Below, piece by piece: positions 1-5,370 of a stretch of 13,266 nucleotides of DNA (positions are counted from its first letter, which is position 1; every line of letters begins with the position of its first letter). Position numbers and translations under genes: made by a program. The stretch is from contig PKZN01000025.1 of assembly GCA_003133075.1 (NCBI GenBank), positions 1-13,266 of the forward strand, given 5' to 3'. The DNA is from Acidimicrobiaceae bacterium. GTDB taxonomy: Bacteria > Actinomycetota > Acidimicrobiia > Acidimicrobiales > RAAP-2. Below the pieces are notes generated by a model. The model did not search any database, was not told the DNA's origin, and saw nothing but the letters and a program-made list of their open reading frames with translations.

Positions 1-22
1 TATCCACCTGAGCTACGGGAGC
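1..22 (-). tRNA. tRNA gene, 5' end only (probably tRNA-Arg)
   Basis: The reverse complement of the first 22 bases reads GCTCCCGTAGCTCAGGTGGA followed by TA. This is a 7-nt acceptor strand, the TA linker, the D-stem GCTC and the start of a D-loop with GG. The gene runs off the left edge, so the anticodon, T arm and 3' end are not visible. The GTAGCTCAG..GGATA pattern is common in actinobacterial tRNA-Arg, but other isoacceptors share it, so the identity is a guess. The 5' end lies at position 22. Confidence 0.85.
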
Positions 23-134
23 TAATTGGGTCTTCGCCTTCAATTTCTTGCTGTTTTGATTCCTGCACAACCTCCACACAACTTCTTGGAACTTATTTGT
101 TCCATTCTTGCTCCATATTTTCAACTTCGGGTTG
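23..134. other. AT-richer intergenic stretch between tRNA and higA remnant
   Basis: No gene is visible here. The stretch is clearly less GC-rich than the rest of the window. It contains a small perfect inverted repeat, GGAAC (88-92) and GTTCC (99-103), around a 6-nt loop. The promoter of the minus-strand tRNA should lie here, but no convincing -35/-10 pair could be picked out. Confidence 0.5.
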
Positions 135-443
135 CTACGCCGAGAGGGCACCTTTCTCTAGTGGATCGATTGCGGCGAGTGCGTCCGCAATTTGGATTCG
201 CGTTACTTCTCGGTCGTAGCGATCCTGAAGGTTCATCCAGAAACCTTCACTCATACTGAAGAAGCGCGAGAGTCGAAGCGCAGTGTCAGCGGTAATGCGG
301 CGTTTGCCGAGGACAATTTCATTAATACGACGTGGCGGCACTCTCAACGCGTGAGCCAGTGCATTCTAACTGATGCCAAGAGGGGCAAGAAACTCCTCCG
401 CGAGAACCTCGCCCGGCTTTATTGGATCCATAGTCTTTGCCAT
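135..443 (-). pseudogene. higA: higA-type antitoxin, broken by one in-frame stop
   Basis: Read from ATG at 443 (a second in-frame ATG sits at 446), the frame gives MAKTMDPIKPGEVLAEEF and continues LAPLGIS, stop, NALAHALRVPPRRINEI. It then runs on through GKRRITADTALRLSRFF to a TAG at 135-137. This is the XRE-type helix-turn-helix antitoxin of HigBA modules, about 102 codons, close to the family's normal length. The TAG at codon 26 (368-366) stands where the family usually has Gln, so a single CAG-to-TAG change explains it. A shine-dalgarno-like GAAGGAG precedes the start. Reinitiation at a TTG at 347 could give a 70-residue C-terminal fragment lacking the first part of the HTH. That product is possible but probably not functional. 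The gene follows the higB remnant, the normal toxin-antitoxin order. Confidence 0.85.
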
Positions 444-452
444 CATTCTCCT

Positions 453-620
453 TCAGTGATAGTCCACGATCGACACGTCTTCGGGGCCAGCGTCAATTCA
501 TCATGCGTCGAAGGCACTCCAAGTGAATCTGATTCGTCCTTTACGGGGTCCACCCGCGTCAGAGCATGGCCAATTACAGAGGTGAGCGTGGAGTCGAGGC
601 CAGTCGAACTCGCTCCATCT
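453..620 (-). pseudogene. higB: higB-type toxin remnant (frameshifted and shortened)
   Basis: Immediately upstream of higA on the minus strand, ending in TGA at 455-453, one frame reads IDAGPEDVSIVDYH. This matches the characteristic HigB C-terminus (..DAGPEDVEIVDYH). Just before it the same frame gives RKGRIRFTWSAFDA followed by two stop codons, with family-like pieces (KG..IR...W) but missing residues. A second frame a little upstream gives LTRVDPVKDE, reminiscent of the NRLEPLKGER block of HigB. The toxin is therefore shattered by frameshifts and stops. The 3' end is firm. The upstream limit near 620 is a rough estimate, because similarity fades there. HigB is a RelE-fold ribosome-dependent mRNA endonuclease, and this copy cannot encode one. 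Confidence 0.65.
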
Positions 621-936
621 TTACTCCGCTTTTCCTCGCTGTGGTAACACCCTGCGCCTCGGCGAGCCAGCCACATGCGTCGATCCCGACAAATTCCGAG
701 CATTCATGAACGGACCAATACTTTGAAGGACGACAAACGTCGAATCGGGTCGGGAGGCAACGTAGCAGTTGGTCCGCTTCTACTTCTAGACTCCGGTCTC
801 GGGACAAGTTCGAAAGGAATCCGACTCTCAAAGAGGACGGTGTTAGCCCGAAAGAGCAACCCCGTGGACGTCGAGGAGCGGCGATGTTCGAGCGACAAAA
901 GACGTTCACCACGAAATATCTAGCGGAGGTTCGAAG
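621..936. other. region without recognisable gene
   Basis: Short overlapping frames exist on both strands, but none shows a recognisable domain, good start context or consistent codon pattern. A minus-strand frame around 690-730 reads YWSVHECSEFVGID, which faintly recalls an excisionase or MerR-type helix-turn-helix, but it does not continue as one. The likely content is decayed DNA next to a tRNA plus the promoter of the gene at 937. The only clear signal is GGAGG at 926-930, the ribosome binding site of that gene. Confidence 0.4.
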
Positions 937-1581
937 ATGCCAGCGAAGAAAACGAAGAAGGAAGTAAAGGGCAAGAAGTCAACAACATCTTCGAAGCCGA
1001 AGAAGACCGTGAAAGTAGCTAAGGCGAAGAAAGTTACGAAAATCGCGAAGGTTGCCAAGGCGAAGAAGACCCTGAAGGTCGCGAAGGGGAAGAAGACGGC
1101 GAAGGTAGTTAAGGCGAAGAAGGCGAAGAAGGCGGCGAAGGTCGCTAAGGCGAAGAAAGCAACGAAAATCGCGAAGGTAGCCAAGACGAAGAAGACCGTG
1201 AAAGTAGCTAAGGCAAAGAAGGCTAAGAAGGTCGCTAAGGCGAAGAAGACCGGCGCGGTGAAAAAGGGCGCGCCGCCCGCGAAAGCCACGAAGAGTGATG
1301 CGGCCACGAATGCACCCGCCAAAGACGTCAGCGGACATCCACTCGAGACGCACGAGCGCAATGATTTGCCAGAGTCAACGTTTGCCTTTCCCGAAGAGCG
1401 CAAGGAGCCGCTCGAGGATGCTTCACATGTGCGTAATGCCATTGCGCGATTCGATCAAGTGAGTGACGTCAGCGATGACGAGCGCGATCGCGCGTGGGAA
1501 CGGATTAAAGCGGCGGCCAAAGAGTTCGACGTCGAAATCTCTGAGAGCGACTGGCGTGATCTCTTCAAGAAGGCGACGTAG
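937..1581 (+). CDS. Lysine-rich histone H1-like protein with small C-terminal domain
   Basis: The product has 214 residues. Residues 1-115 are almost only Lys, Ala, Val and Thr, in repeats of the type KVAKAKK and KIAKVAK, as in histone H1-like tails that coat or condense DNA. Residues about 134-211 form a separate, mixed-charge domain beginning HPLETHERNDLPES and ending in ISESDWRDLF. It resembles the actinobacterial DUF6582-type domain, named from memory. GGAGG lies 6 nt before the ATG, so the start is secure. No signal peptide or membrane segment is seen, so the protein is probably nucleoid-bound. The basic part contains a 42-residue internal duplication. A DNA-compacting or stress role is inferred from composition. 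Nothing in the neighbours specifies it. Confidence 0.85.
   Translation: MPAKKTKKEVKGKKSTTSSKPKKTVKVAKAKKVTKIAKVAKAKKTLKVAKGKKTAKVVKAKKAKKAAKVAKAKKATKIAKVAKTKKTVKVAKAKKAKKVAKAKKTGAVKKGAPPAKATKSDAATNAPAKDVSGHPLETHERNDLPESTFAFPEERKEPLEDASHVRNAIARFDQVSDVSDDERDRAWERIKAAAKEFDVEISESDWRDLFKKAT
998..1214 (+). repeat. Internal direct repeats in the lysine-rich gene
   Basis: Bases 1018-1071 and 1144-1197 match at 50 of 54 positions, a 126-bp (42-codon) offset. A perfect 28-bp repeat is also present at 998-1025 and 1187-1214, offset by 189 bp (63 codons). Both offsets preserve the reading frame. The pattern fits in-frame duplication of the KVAKAKK units by slippage or recombination. Confidence 0.85.
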
Positions 1582-1744
1582 GTCCACAAAGGAGGTTGGC
1601 GGTCCACACCTTATGGGTGTCATCTTCTTCACGAGTGACGACGTCGGCGTGGAGCCCTTCGGTCCGCATCGCCGACGATCAAGTTCACGACGTGAAGTTT
1701 CGCGAATCTTGATCGTCGGGGACGTCAACCAGACGCCCACGCAC
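1582..1744. other. Convergent intergenic region with structured inverted repeat
   Basis: This stretch separates the 3' ends of the lysine-rich gene and the GAF-ANTAR operon. CCGACGATCAAG (1672-1683) and CTTGATCGTCGG (1708-1719) are a perfect 12-bp inverted repeat. The 24-nt loop itself contains TTCAC-GAC-GTGAA (1684-1696). There is no run of T after either arm, so a classical intrinsic terminator is not shown, although a termination or 3'-end-stabilising role is plausible. An 8-nt direct repeat GGTCCACA also occurs at 1581-1588 and 1601-1608. Confidence 0.6.
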
Positions 1745-2509
1745 CTACGAGCCCGGTGGTTGTGACGGTTGGGACGACTGGCGAGAACCCGCCACTAATT
1801 CCAACGACAACGTCCGCGTCGCCAAAGCTTGTGACACGTCAGTGAGTTTCACATTGTGGTCACGTGAGTATCGGCGAAGCAGTTCGAACGCTTCATCCAT
1901 GTTGACGTTCAAATATTCGGCGATCACACCCTTGGCCTGCTCGATATAGACGCGGCTGTCCAAAGCAATCTGTAGCTGCTGATTGACGTGGGCTTGATCC
2001 GCTGAGGCGTTGCCGGTAATGAGAGCGACGCTGGCAACGTGCGCCAGGGCCTGACCAAGTCTGAGGTCCTCGCCATTGAGGGACCCGACGGCGTTCCCGA
2101 AGAGGCCGAGGGCCCCGAGGACCCGATCTTGGATTCGCATTGGTACGGCGTGGACCGACACGAATCCCCGCATCCGGGCTGCGGGTACGAACTGAGGCCA
2201 GCGTTGAGCGTGCTCATTGAGATCGGCGATACTCACTGCGACGCCGGTCCGGTAACACTCCAGGCAGGGACCTTCGTCTCGTTGAAGCTGAAACAGTTCA
2301 AGGCTGCGAGTCTGTTCCGAGGACGCCGCGACGACGTGCAACACGCCCGCAGTGTCCGCCAGCAGCAGACCGGCCGAAGCGACGTCGAGTAACTGAGCGC
2401 ATTCGTCGGTGAGATCCTTTAAGAGCTCGACGACATCGAAGGGGCCCACCAGGCTGTCCGCCAACGACACGAACGCCTCAATCACGGACTGTTCCCTCGG
2501 CGGGCTCAC
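1745..2509 (-). CDS. GAF-ANTAR antitermination regulator (downstream gene of pair)
   Basis: The product has 254 residues from a GTG at 2509. That GTG overlaps the stop codon of the upstream gene as GTGA, which argues for translational coupling. No clear ribosome binding site precedes it. A longer frame to 2737 exists, but its extra N-terminus is Arg-rich, out-of-frame readthrough of the upstream gene. Residues about 15-150 form a GAF sensor domain (LADSLVGPFDVVELL, then DEGPCLECYRTG and AVPMRIQDRVLGALGLF). Residues about 170-235 form an ANTAR domain (YIEQAKGVIAEYLNVNMDEA followed by FELLRRYSRDHNVKLTDVSQ). ANTAR proteins bind paired hexaloop RNA hairpins and prevent transcription termination, and the GAF domain supplies the signal. 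The ligand is unknown. Confidence 0.9.
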   Translation of the reverse strand: MSPPREQSVIEAFVSLADSLVGPFDVVELLKDLTDECAQLLDVASAGLLLADTAGVLHVVAASSEQTRSLELFQLQRDEGPCLECYRTGVAVSIADLNEHAQRWPQFVPAARMRGFVSVHAVPMRIQDRVLGALGLFGNAVGSLNGEDLRLGQALAHVASVALITGNASADQAHVNQQLQIALDSRVYIEQAKGVIAEYLNVNMDEAFELLRRYSRDHNVKLTDVSQALATRTLSLELVAGSRQSSQPSQPPGS

Positions 2510-3279
2510 AATGGGTGGTTCCGAGGAGCGTCGAGATCGTTCACGAAGTCGTCGGGCTTGAAGGACAGGCGTCGCTCGACAATCGCCCAGGCGACGTCGC
2601 TGATCGTCATGTCGTGAGCGAATGCGTAGCCGCGCAGACGTATGAGCGCCTCGGCGGCGTCCACGTCGAGTTGCACTTGGACCATTCCCGTCGCCTGGTA
2701 GACCTCGACGCGTTCTAACGACTCGAGCTGGGTCCACCCACCTCCCTGGCCGATCACATCCCAGTCAACGTCAGCACTCATCAGTTCCAACATGGGTAGG
2801 GCCGCAAGCCGCGACGCCCAGCCCGCCCCGTCGCGCACTTCGCCTTCGATGGCCCCAGGTGTGCGGCGGAACAGGTCCAGCGCACCGACGCGAGTCGCCG
2901 CGATCCTCACCGGGAACGCGAACACTCCCCGCACGCCGCTGCTGAGCATTGCATCGGCAAACGCTGGCCAGCGGACTTCTTCCGGATCTTGAAGGTCCCG
3001 AGCAAGTACTGGTCGCCCCTGACGGACTGCGTCGAGGCACGGTCCTTCACCGAAGGTGAACTGATACTCGTCCCACCGTCGGCTCAACTCACCGCTTGAT
3101 CCGAATGTACCCTGGCTCACACCGTGGCGGACGAACGAGATCGCCGCCCCGTCTACCCCTAATAGATCGACGCACGCGTGACAGAGCCGGTCTGCCGAAT
3201 CAACCGGGCCGCCCGCCCCCGCCATCGCCGCTTCAAGTTCGGCCCGAAGTGTTCCAGAAGATCCCATTAGTTCACCCAT
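2506..3279 (-). CDS. GAF-ANTAR regulator (upstream gene of pair)
   Basis: The product has 257 residues, starting at ATG 3279. An in-frame ATG at 3267 is an alternative, and neither has a strong ribosome binding site. A GAF domain spans about 20-150, with FTFGEGPCLDAVRQGRPV and FPVRIAATRVGALDLF. The ANTAR segment at about 183-240 reads VEVYQATGMVQVQLDVDAAE and then ALIRLRGYAFAHDMTISDVA. This is the common actinobacterial variant in which QATGM replaces the QAKG of classical ANTAR domains. It is transcribed first, and its TGA (2508-2506) lies inside the next gene's GTG. The two proteins are related but divergent, so they may form a heterodimer or respond to different signals. Target RNAs cannot be identified from this window. 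Confidence 0.9.
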   Translation of the reverse strand: MGELMGSSGTLRAELEAAMAGAGGPVDSADRLCHACVDLLGVDGAAISFVRHGVSQGTFGSSGELSRRWDEYQFTFGEGPCLDAVRQGRPVLARDLQDPEEVRWPAFADAMLSSGVRGVFAFPVRIAATRVGALDLFRRTPGAIEGEVRDGAGWASRLAALPMLELMSADVDWDVIGQGGGWTQLESLERVEVYQATGMVQVQLDVDAAEALIRLRGYAFAHDMTISDVAWAIVERRLSFKPDDFVNDLDAPRNHPL

Positions 3280-3290
3280 GCGCTCACTTT

Positions 3291-3330
3291 GCGATATTCG
3301 CCACTGACTCTACAGGTTCCCCAATATCGC
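3291..3330 (-). promoter_or_regulatory. Inverted repeat around a possible -10 box of the GAF-ANTAR operon
   Basis: GCGATATT (3291-3298) and AATATCGC (3323-3330) form a perfect 8-bp inverted repeat just upstream of the operon's first gene. Read on the minus strand, the spacer contains TAGAGT (complement of 3307-3312), a TANNNT-type -10 candidate without a good -35. The half-site centres lie 32 bp apart, about three helical turns. This is the geometry of an operator bound on one DNA face. It could equally be a leader hairpin if transcription starts further upstream. Confidence 0.4.
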
Positions 3331-3356
3331 TGACCGGAAATACGCCCTGAATCAGT

Positions 3357-3371
3357 TCAGGTTCGACCTGA
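3357..3371. repeat. Short palindrome in the divergent intergenic region
   Basis: TCAGGT-TCG-ACCTGA is a perfect 6-bp inverted repeat with a 3-nt centre. It lies between the divergent GAF-ANTAR operon and the acidic protein gene and could be a dimeric regulator site. It contains GTTCGA but not the second half of an actinobacterial LexA box. About 140 bp to its right, up to the acidic gene, hold no clear promoter, only a 10-bp palindrome CCGTCGACGG at 3442-3451. Confidence 0.3.
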
Positions 3372-3512
3372 CAGCGCCGCTTGATCCTGCGCGTCAATCT
3401 GCCGGTACCCTGAGGACAGCGAGCCCGGAGCGAGCGGGATGCCGTCGACGGTGAATCTTGCGACGGAGCGTGAACGTGAGCCCTTGTGGGGTGTCGCGAG
3501 TAGGGAGACATG

Positions 3513-3881
3513 ATGCCCAAGGACGAAGAGGAGTTGGAAGACGAGGCCTTCGACGACGTCGCCGAGCAAGAGGATGAGGAGAACTCCACGGATGCGGAGG
3601 CGCTCGACGACGATGAGTCGGAAGATGAGTTCCTCCAAAGTTCGGTCGACGCCGACGACCTTGCGAGTGGGTACAGCACCACCGTCCCCGCGAGGGAAGT
3701 CGATGTGGACGAGGACACCGAGGGCGACGACGTAACTGACGCTGGCGACGACAAGCCGATGACGGAGGTTGAGGTTGACGACGCGGCCAGTGACGCGGCA
3801 GGTCGTGACGAAATTGAACTCGACCTAGATGTTGCACTGACGACAGGCGCGACCACTACCGAAGCCCCCGAAGGCGACTAG
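3513..3881 (+). CDS. Highly acidic low-complexity protein
   Basis: The product has 122 residues from the second of two adjacent ATGs. GGGAG at 3503-3507 lies 5 nt before it and only 2 nt before the first ATG at 3510. About 50 residues are Asp or Glu and only four are Lys or Arg, giving a net charge near -46. There is no Cys, no signal peptide and no membrane segment. It begins with blocks such as DEEELEDEAFDDVAEQEDEE and ends in a Thr-rich tail. No family was recognised. It is probably disordered. An acidic chaperone, a DNA mimic or a partner of basic proteins are possibilities only. A small hairpin, AGGCG (3872-3876) with CGCCT (3883-3887), spans its stop codon. Confidence 0.65.
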   Translation: MPKDEEELEDEAFDDVAEQEDEENSTDAEALDDDESEDEFLQSSVDADDLASGYSTTVPAREVDVDEDTEGDDVTDAGDDKPMTEVEVDDAASDAAGRDEIELDLDVALTTGATTTEAPEGD

Positions 3882-4112
3882 ACGCCTCCGAACTCGGAAG
3901 GGAGTCCAGAATCTGATGTCTCGGCCGAAAGCAAAGGCGAGCCATTTTCGAGGAAGTCAACCTGACTAGTCGTGACGATCGCTTGGCTTCGCTCGTACGT
4001 GGTTGAGGACCTATCGCGCGTGCCAGGGAGGCCGAGATCAAACTCCGCCCTGGTTGCCCATTAACAGCGTCGATCGCTACCGAGTCACGGCGCGAGGATT
4101 TACGCTATCTGG
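3882..4112. other. Intergenic region with an imperfect hairpin
   Basis: No gene was recognised. CCAGGGAGG (4023-4031) pairs with CCGCCCTGG (4045-4053) except for one mismatch, around a 13-nt loop. It lies downstream of the acidic gene and upstream of the PAP2 gene and lacks a T-tract, so terminator function is uncertain. Confidence 0.35.
4101..4106 (+). promoter_or_regulatory. Possible -10 box (leaderless start of PAP2 gene)
   Basis: TACGCT fits the actinobacterial TANNNT -10 pattern and lies 6 nt before the ATG at 4113, so transcription would begin at the start codon. No ribosome binding site is seen in this position and no good -35 is visible. Confidence 0.45.
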
Positions 4113-4604
4113 ATGCACTGGTTAGTCAAATTTGTGGGGGATTATTTCTTTCTGCTCAGCCTCGCCATCGTCGCTGTGTTCTGGTTTCTCGCGAAGAAGG
4201 ACGAGAAGTTGGCCATCGTGTGGCAGCTGCTCTTCGGAGGTGCAGTTGCGTTGCTCTTGTCGACGGTCGCCAGCAGCCTCTACTACGACACTCGCCCGTT
4301 CGTCACCGAGCACATTGTGCCGATCATCGCTCACTCCGCCGACAACGGATTCCCATCCGACCACACGCTCCTCACTGCATTTCTCGGGTTCACCATCTAT
4401 CTTCACTCGCGTGTGGTCGGCGGGATACTTTTGCTCATCGCGCTACTCGTCGGTGTGGCGCGGGTGGCTGCGCACATTCATCACCCAATCGACATTGCGG
4501 GCTCGTTCGTCATCGCTGCACTATCCGTTGCGTTCGTTCAGTTGCTCGCCTTCGGTTGGCGGCGCGCCCACCCCGCTTCAGCAAGGAGCCAAACGCCGGC
4601 CTGA
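4113..4604 (+). CDS. PAP2-superfamily membrane phosphatase (BcrC-like)
   Basis: The product has 163 residues, mostly hydrophobic, with membrane segments at about 8-26, 34-54, 86-96, 101-118 and 129-147. The acid phosphatase signature is present: RP at 61-62 in YYDTRPF, PSDH at 81-84, and R117-x5-H123-x3-D127 in ARVAAHIHHPID. The Lys that usually starts motif 1 (K-x6-RP) is Ser here. Relatives dephosphorylate lipid phosphates such as undecaprenyl diphosphate, which recycles the cell-wall carrier lipid. That substrate is plausible here but not shown. There is no ribosome binding site at the ATG, and the start appears leaderless. Confidence 0.85.
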   Translation: MHWLVKFVGDYFFLLSLAIVAVFWFLAKKDEKLAIVWQLLFGGAVALLLSTVASSLYYDTRPFVTEHIVPIIAHSADNGFPSDHTLLTAFLGFTIYLHSRVVGGILLLIALLVGVARVAAHIHHPIDIAGSFVIAALSVAFVQLLAFGWRRAHPASARSQTPA

Positions 4605-4694
4605 TGGACTTCGCGTCGCCTCTCAACGCGTGGCTCCCTCACAGTGGGAAGTGATCACACTGCAGAGCTTTCTATCGCCGCCGAAGGGAGAAAC

Positions 4695-5246
4695 GTGAGT
4701 GATGGACTGCGACGATGCACCTGGTGCGGTGACGACGAACTCTACGTTTCTTATCACGACCTCGAATGGGGCGTACCAGTGCACGACGACGACGCGCTCT
4801 TTGAGTTGCTGTCGCTCGAGGGCGCACAAGCGGGCCTGAGTTGGATTACGGTCCTGCGTCGAAGAGAGGGGTACCGTCGCGTATTCGAGAACTTCAATTT
4901 GGACAAGGTCGCTCGATTCGATGACGCCAGGGTCGACGTGATCGTGGGCGATGCGGGCGTTATTCGCCATCGACAAAAAATAGTCTCGGTGATTTCGAAC
5001 GCACGCGCGATCATCAACCTTCCGCGCGAACGCGGCACGTTTGCTGAGTATCTCTGGGAACTTGGGACAGTTGACGTCGACGCCACCGTCTCGGCGATCA
5101 CGATGAGCGCTCAACTACGCCGGGACGGGCTCAAGTTTGTGGGACCCACGATATGCCACTCGCTCATACAGGCATGCGGAATAGTCAACGATCACGCGCC
5201 CGATTGCTTCCGCTTCGACGAGGTCGACGCCCTACGTGGTGCGTGA
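4695..5246 (+). CDS. tag: DNA-3-methyladenine glycosylase I
   Basis: The product has 183 residues from a GTG at 4695, with AAGGGAG 4 nt upstream. A longer frame to ATG 4644 lacks family similarity in its extra part. Tag removes 3-methyladenine (and some 3-methylguanine) from alkylated DNA, starting base excision repair. The sequence begins RCTWCGDDELYVSYHDLEWG. Expected zinc ligands are visible by position: C8, H21, H167 and C171 (NDHAPDC). E42 in LEGAQAGLSW matches the active-site Glu, and W25 and W50 match the base-pocket aromatics. Length fits the family. The gene lies 90 bp after the PAP2 gene on the same strand and could be co-transcribed with it. No alkylation-response regulator is nearby. 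Confidence 0.95.
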   Translation: MSDGLRRCTWCGDDELYVSYHDLEWGVPVHDDDALFELLSLEGAQAGLSWITVLRRREGYRRVFENFNLDKVARFDDARVDVIVGDAGVIRHRQKIVSVISNARAIINLPRERGTFAEYLWELGTVDVDATVSAITMSAQLRRDGLKFVGPTICHSLIQACGIVNDHAPDCFRFDEVDALRGA

Positions 5247-5370
5247 TTGAGAGCGCAGTGCTCGAAGGTGACCATGAAGGCGGCAGAGACTTGCACCCAC
5301 GTGGCGTGCGAATTGAGACGCTTCGCCCGACGACCGGTGGGGCCGTCGGTGTCATTAACCTCTAACTCCC
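5247..5370. other. Short intergenic region upstream of ABC-F gene
   Basis: CCGACG (5327-5332) and CGTCGG (5344-5349) form a 6-bp hairpin with an 11-nt loop, with no T-tract after it. TAACCT at 5356-5361 is a possible -10 box 9 nt before the GTG of the ABC-F gene. No ribosome binding site precedes that GTG, so transcription with a 0-3 nt leader is plausible. Confidence 0.35.

Noticed and set aside
574..912. Possible excisionase-like frame (YWSVHECSEFVGID)
   Set aside because: The similarity covers only a few residues, is not followed by a recognition helix, and the codon pattern is not gene-like.
906..1442. Minus-strand frame rich in FFALATF repeats opposite the lysine-rich gene
   Set aside because: It is the antisense of Lys/Ala codon repeats and has no start signal of its own.
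1463..1765. Plus-strand frame ending between the H1-like gene and the GAF-ANTAR operon, including a 50-residue piece from ATG 1613
   Set aside because: It overlaps the real gene in another frame. The nearest GGAGG is 17 nt from ATG 1613, and the region is explained by inverted repeats.
2510..2737. N-terminal extension of the downstream GAF-ANTAR gene
   Set aside because: The Arg-rich sequence is the upstream gene read in another frame. The GTG at 2509 overlapping the stop is the better start.
3357..3371. LexA-type SOS box
   Set aside because: Only one half (GTTCGA) is present. The palindrome is TCAGGT-N3-ACCTGA, which does not match the actinobacterial consensus.
3284..3856. Ser-rich minus-strand frame opposite the acidic protein gene
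   Set aside because: Low-complexity Ser codons are the complement of GAC/GAT/GAG runs. It also runs into the GAF-ANTAR promoter region without a ribosome binding site.
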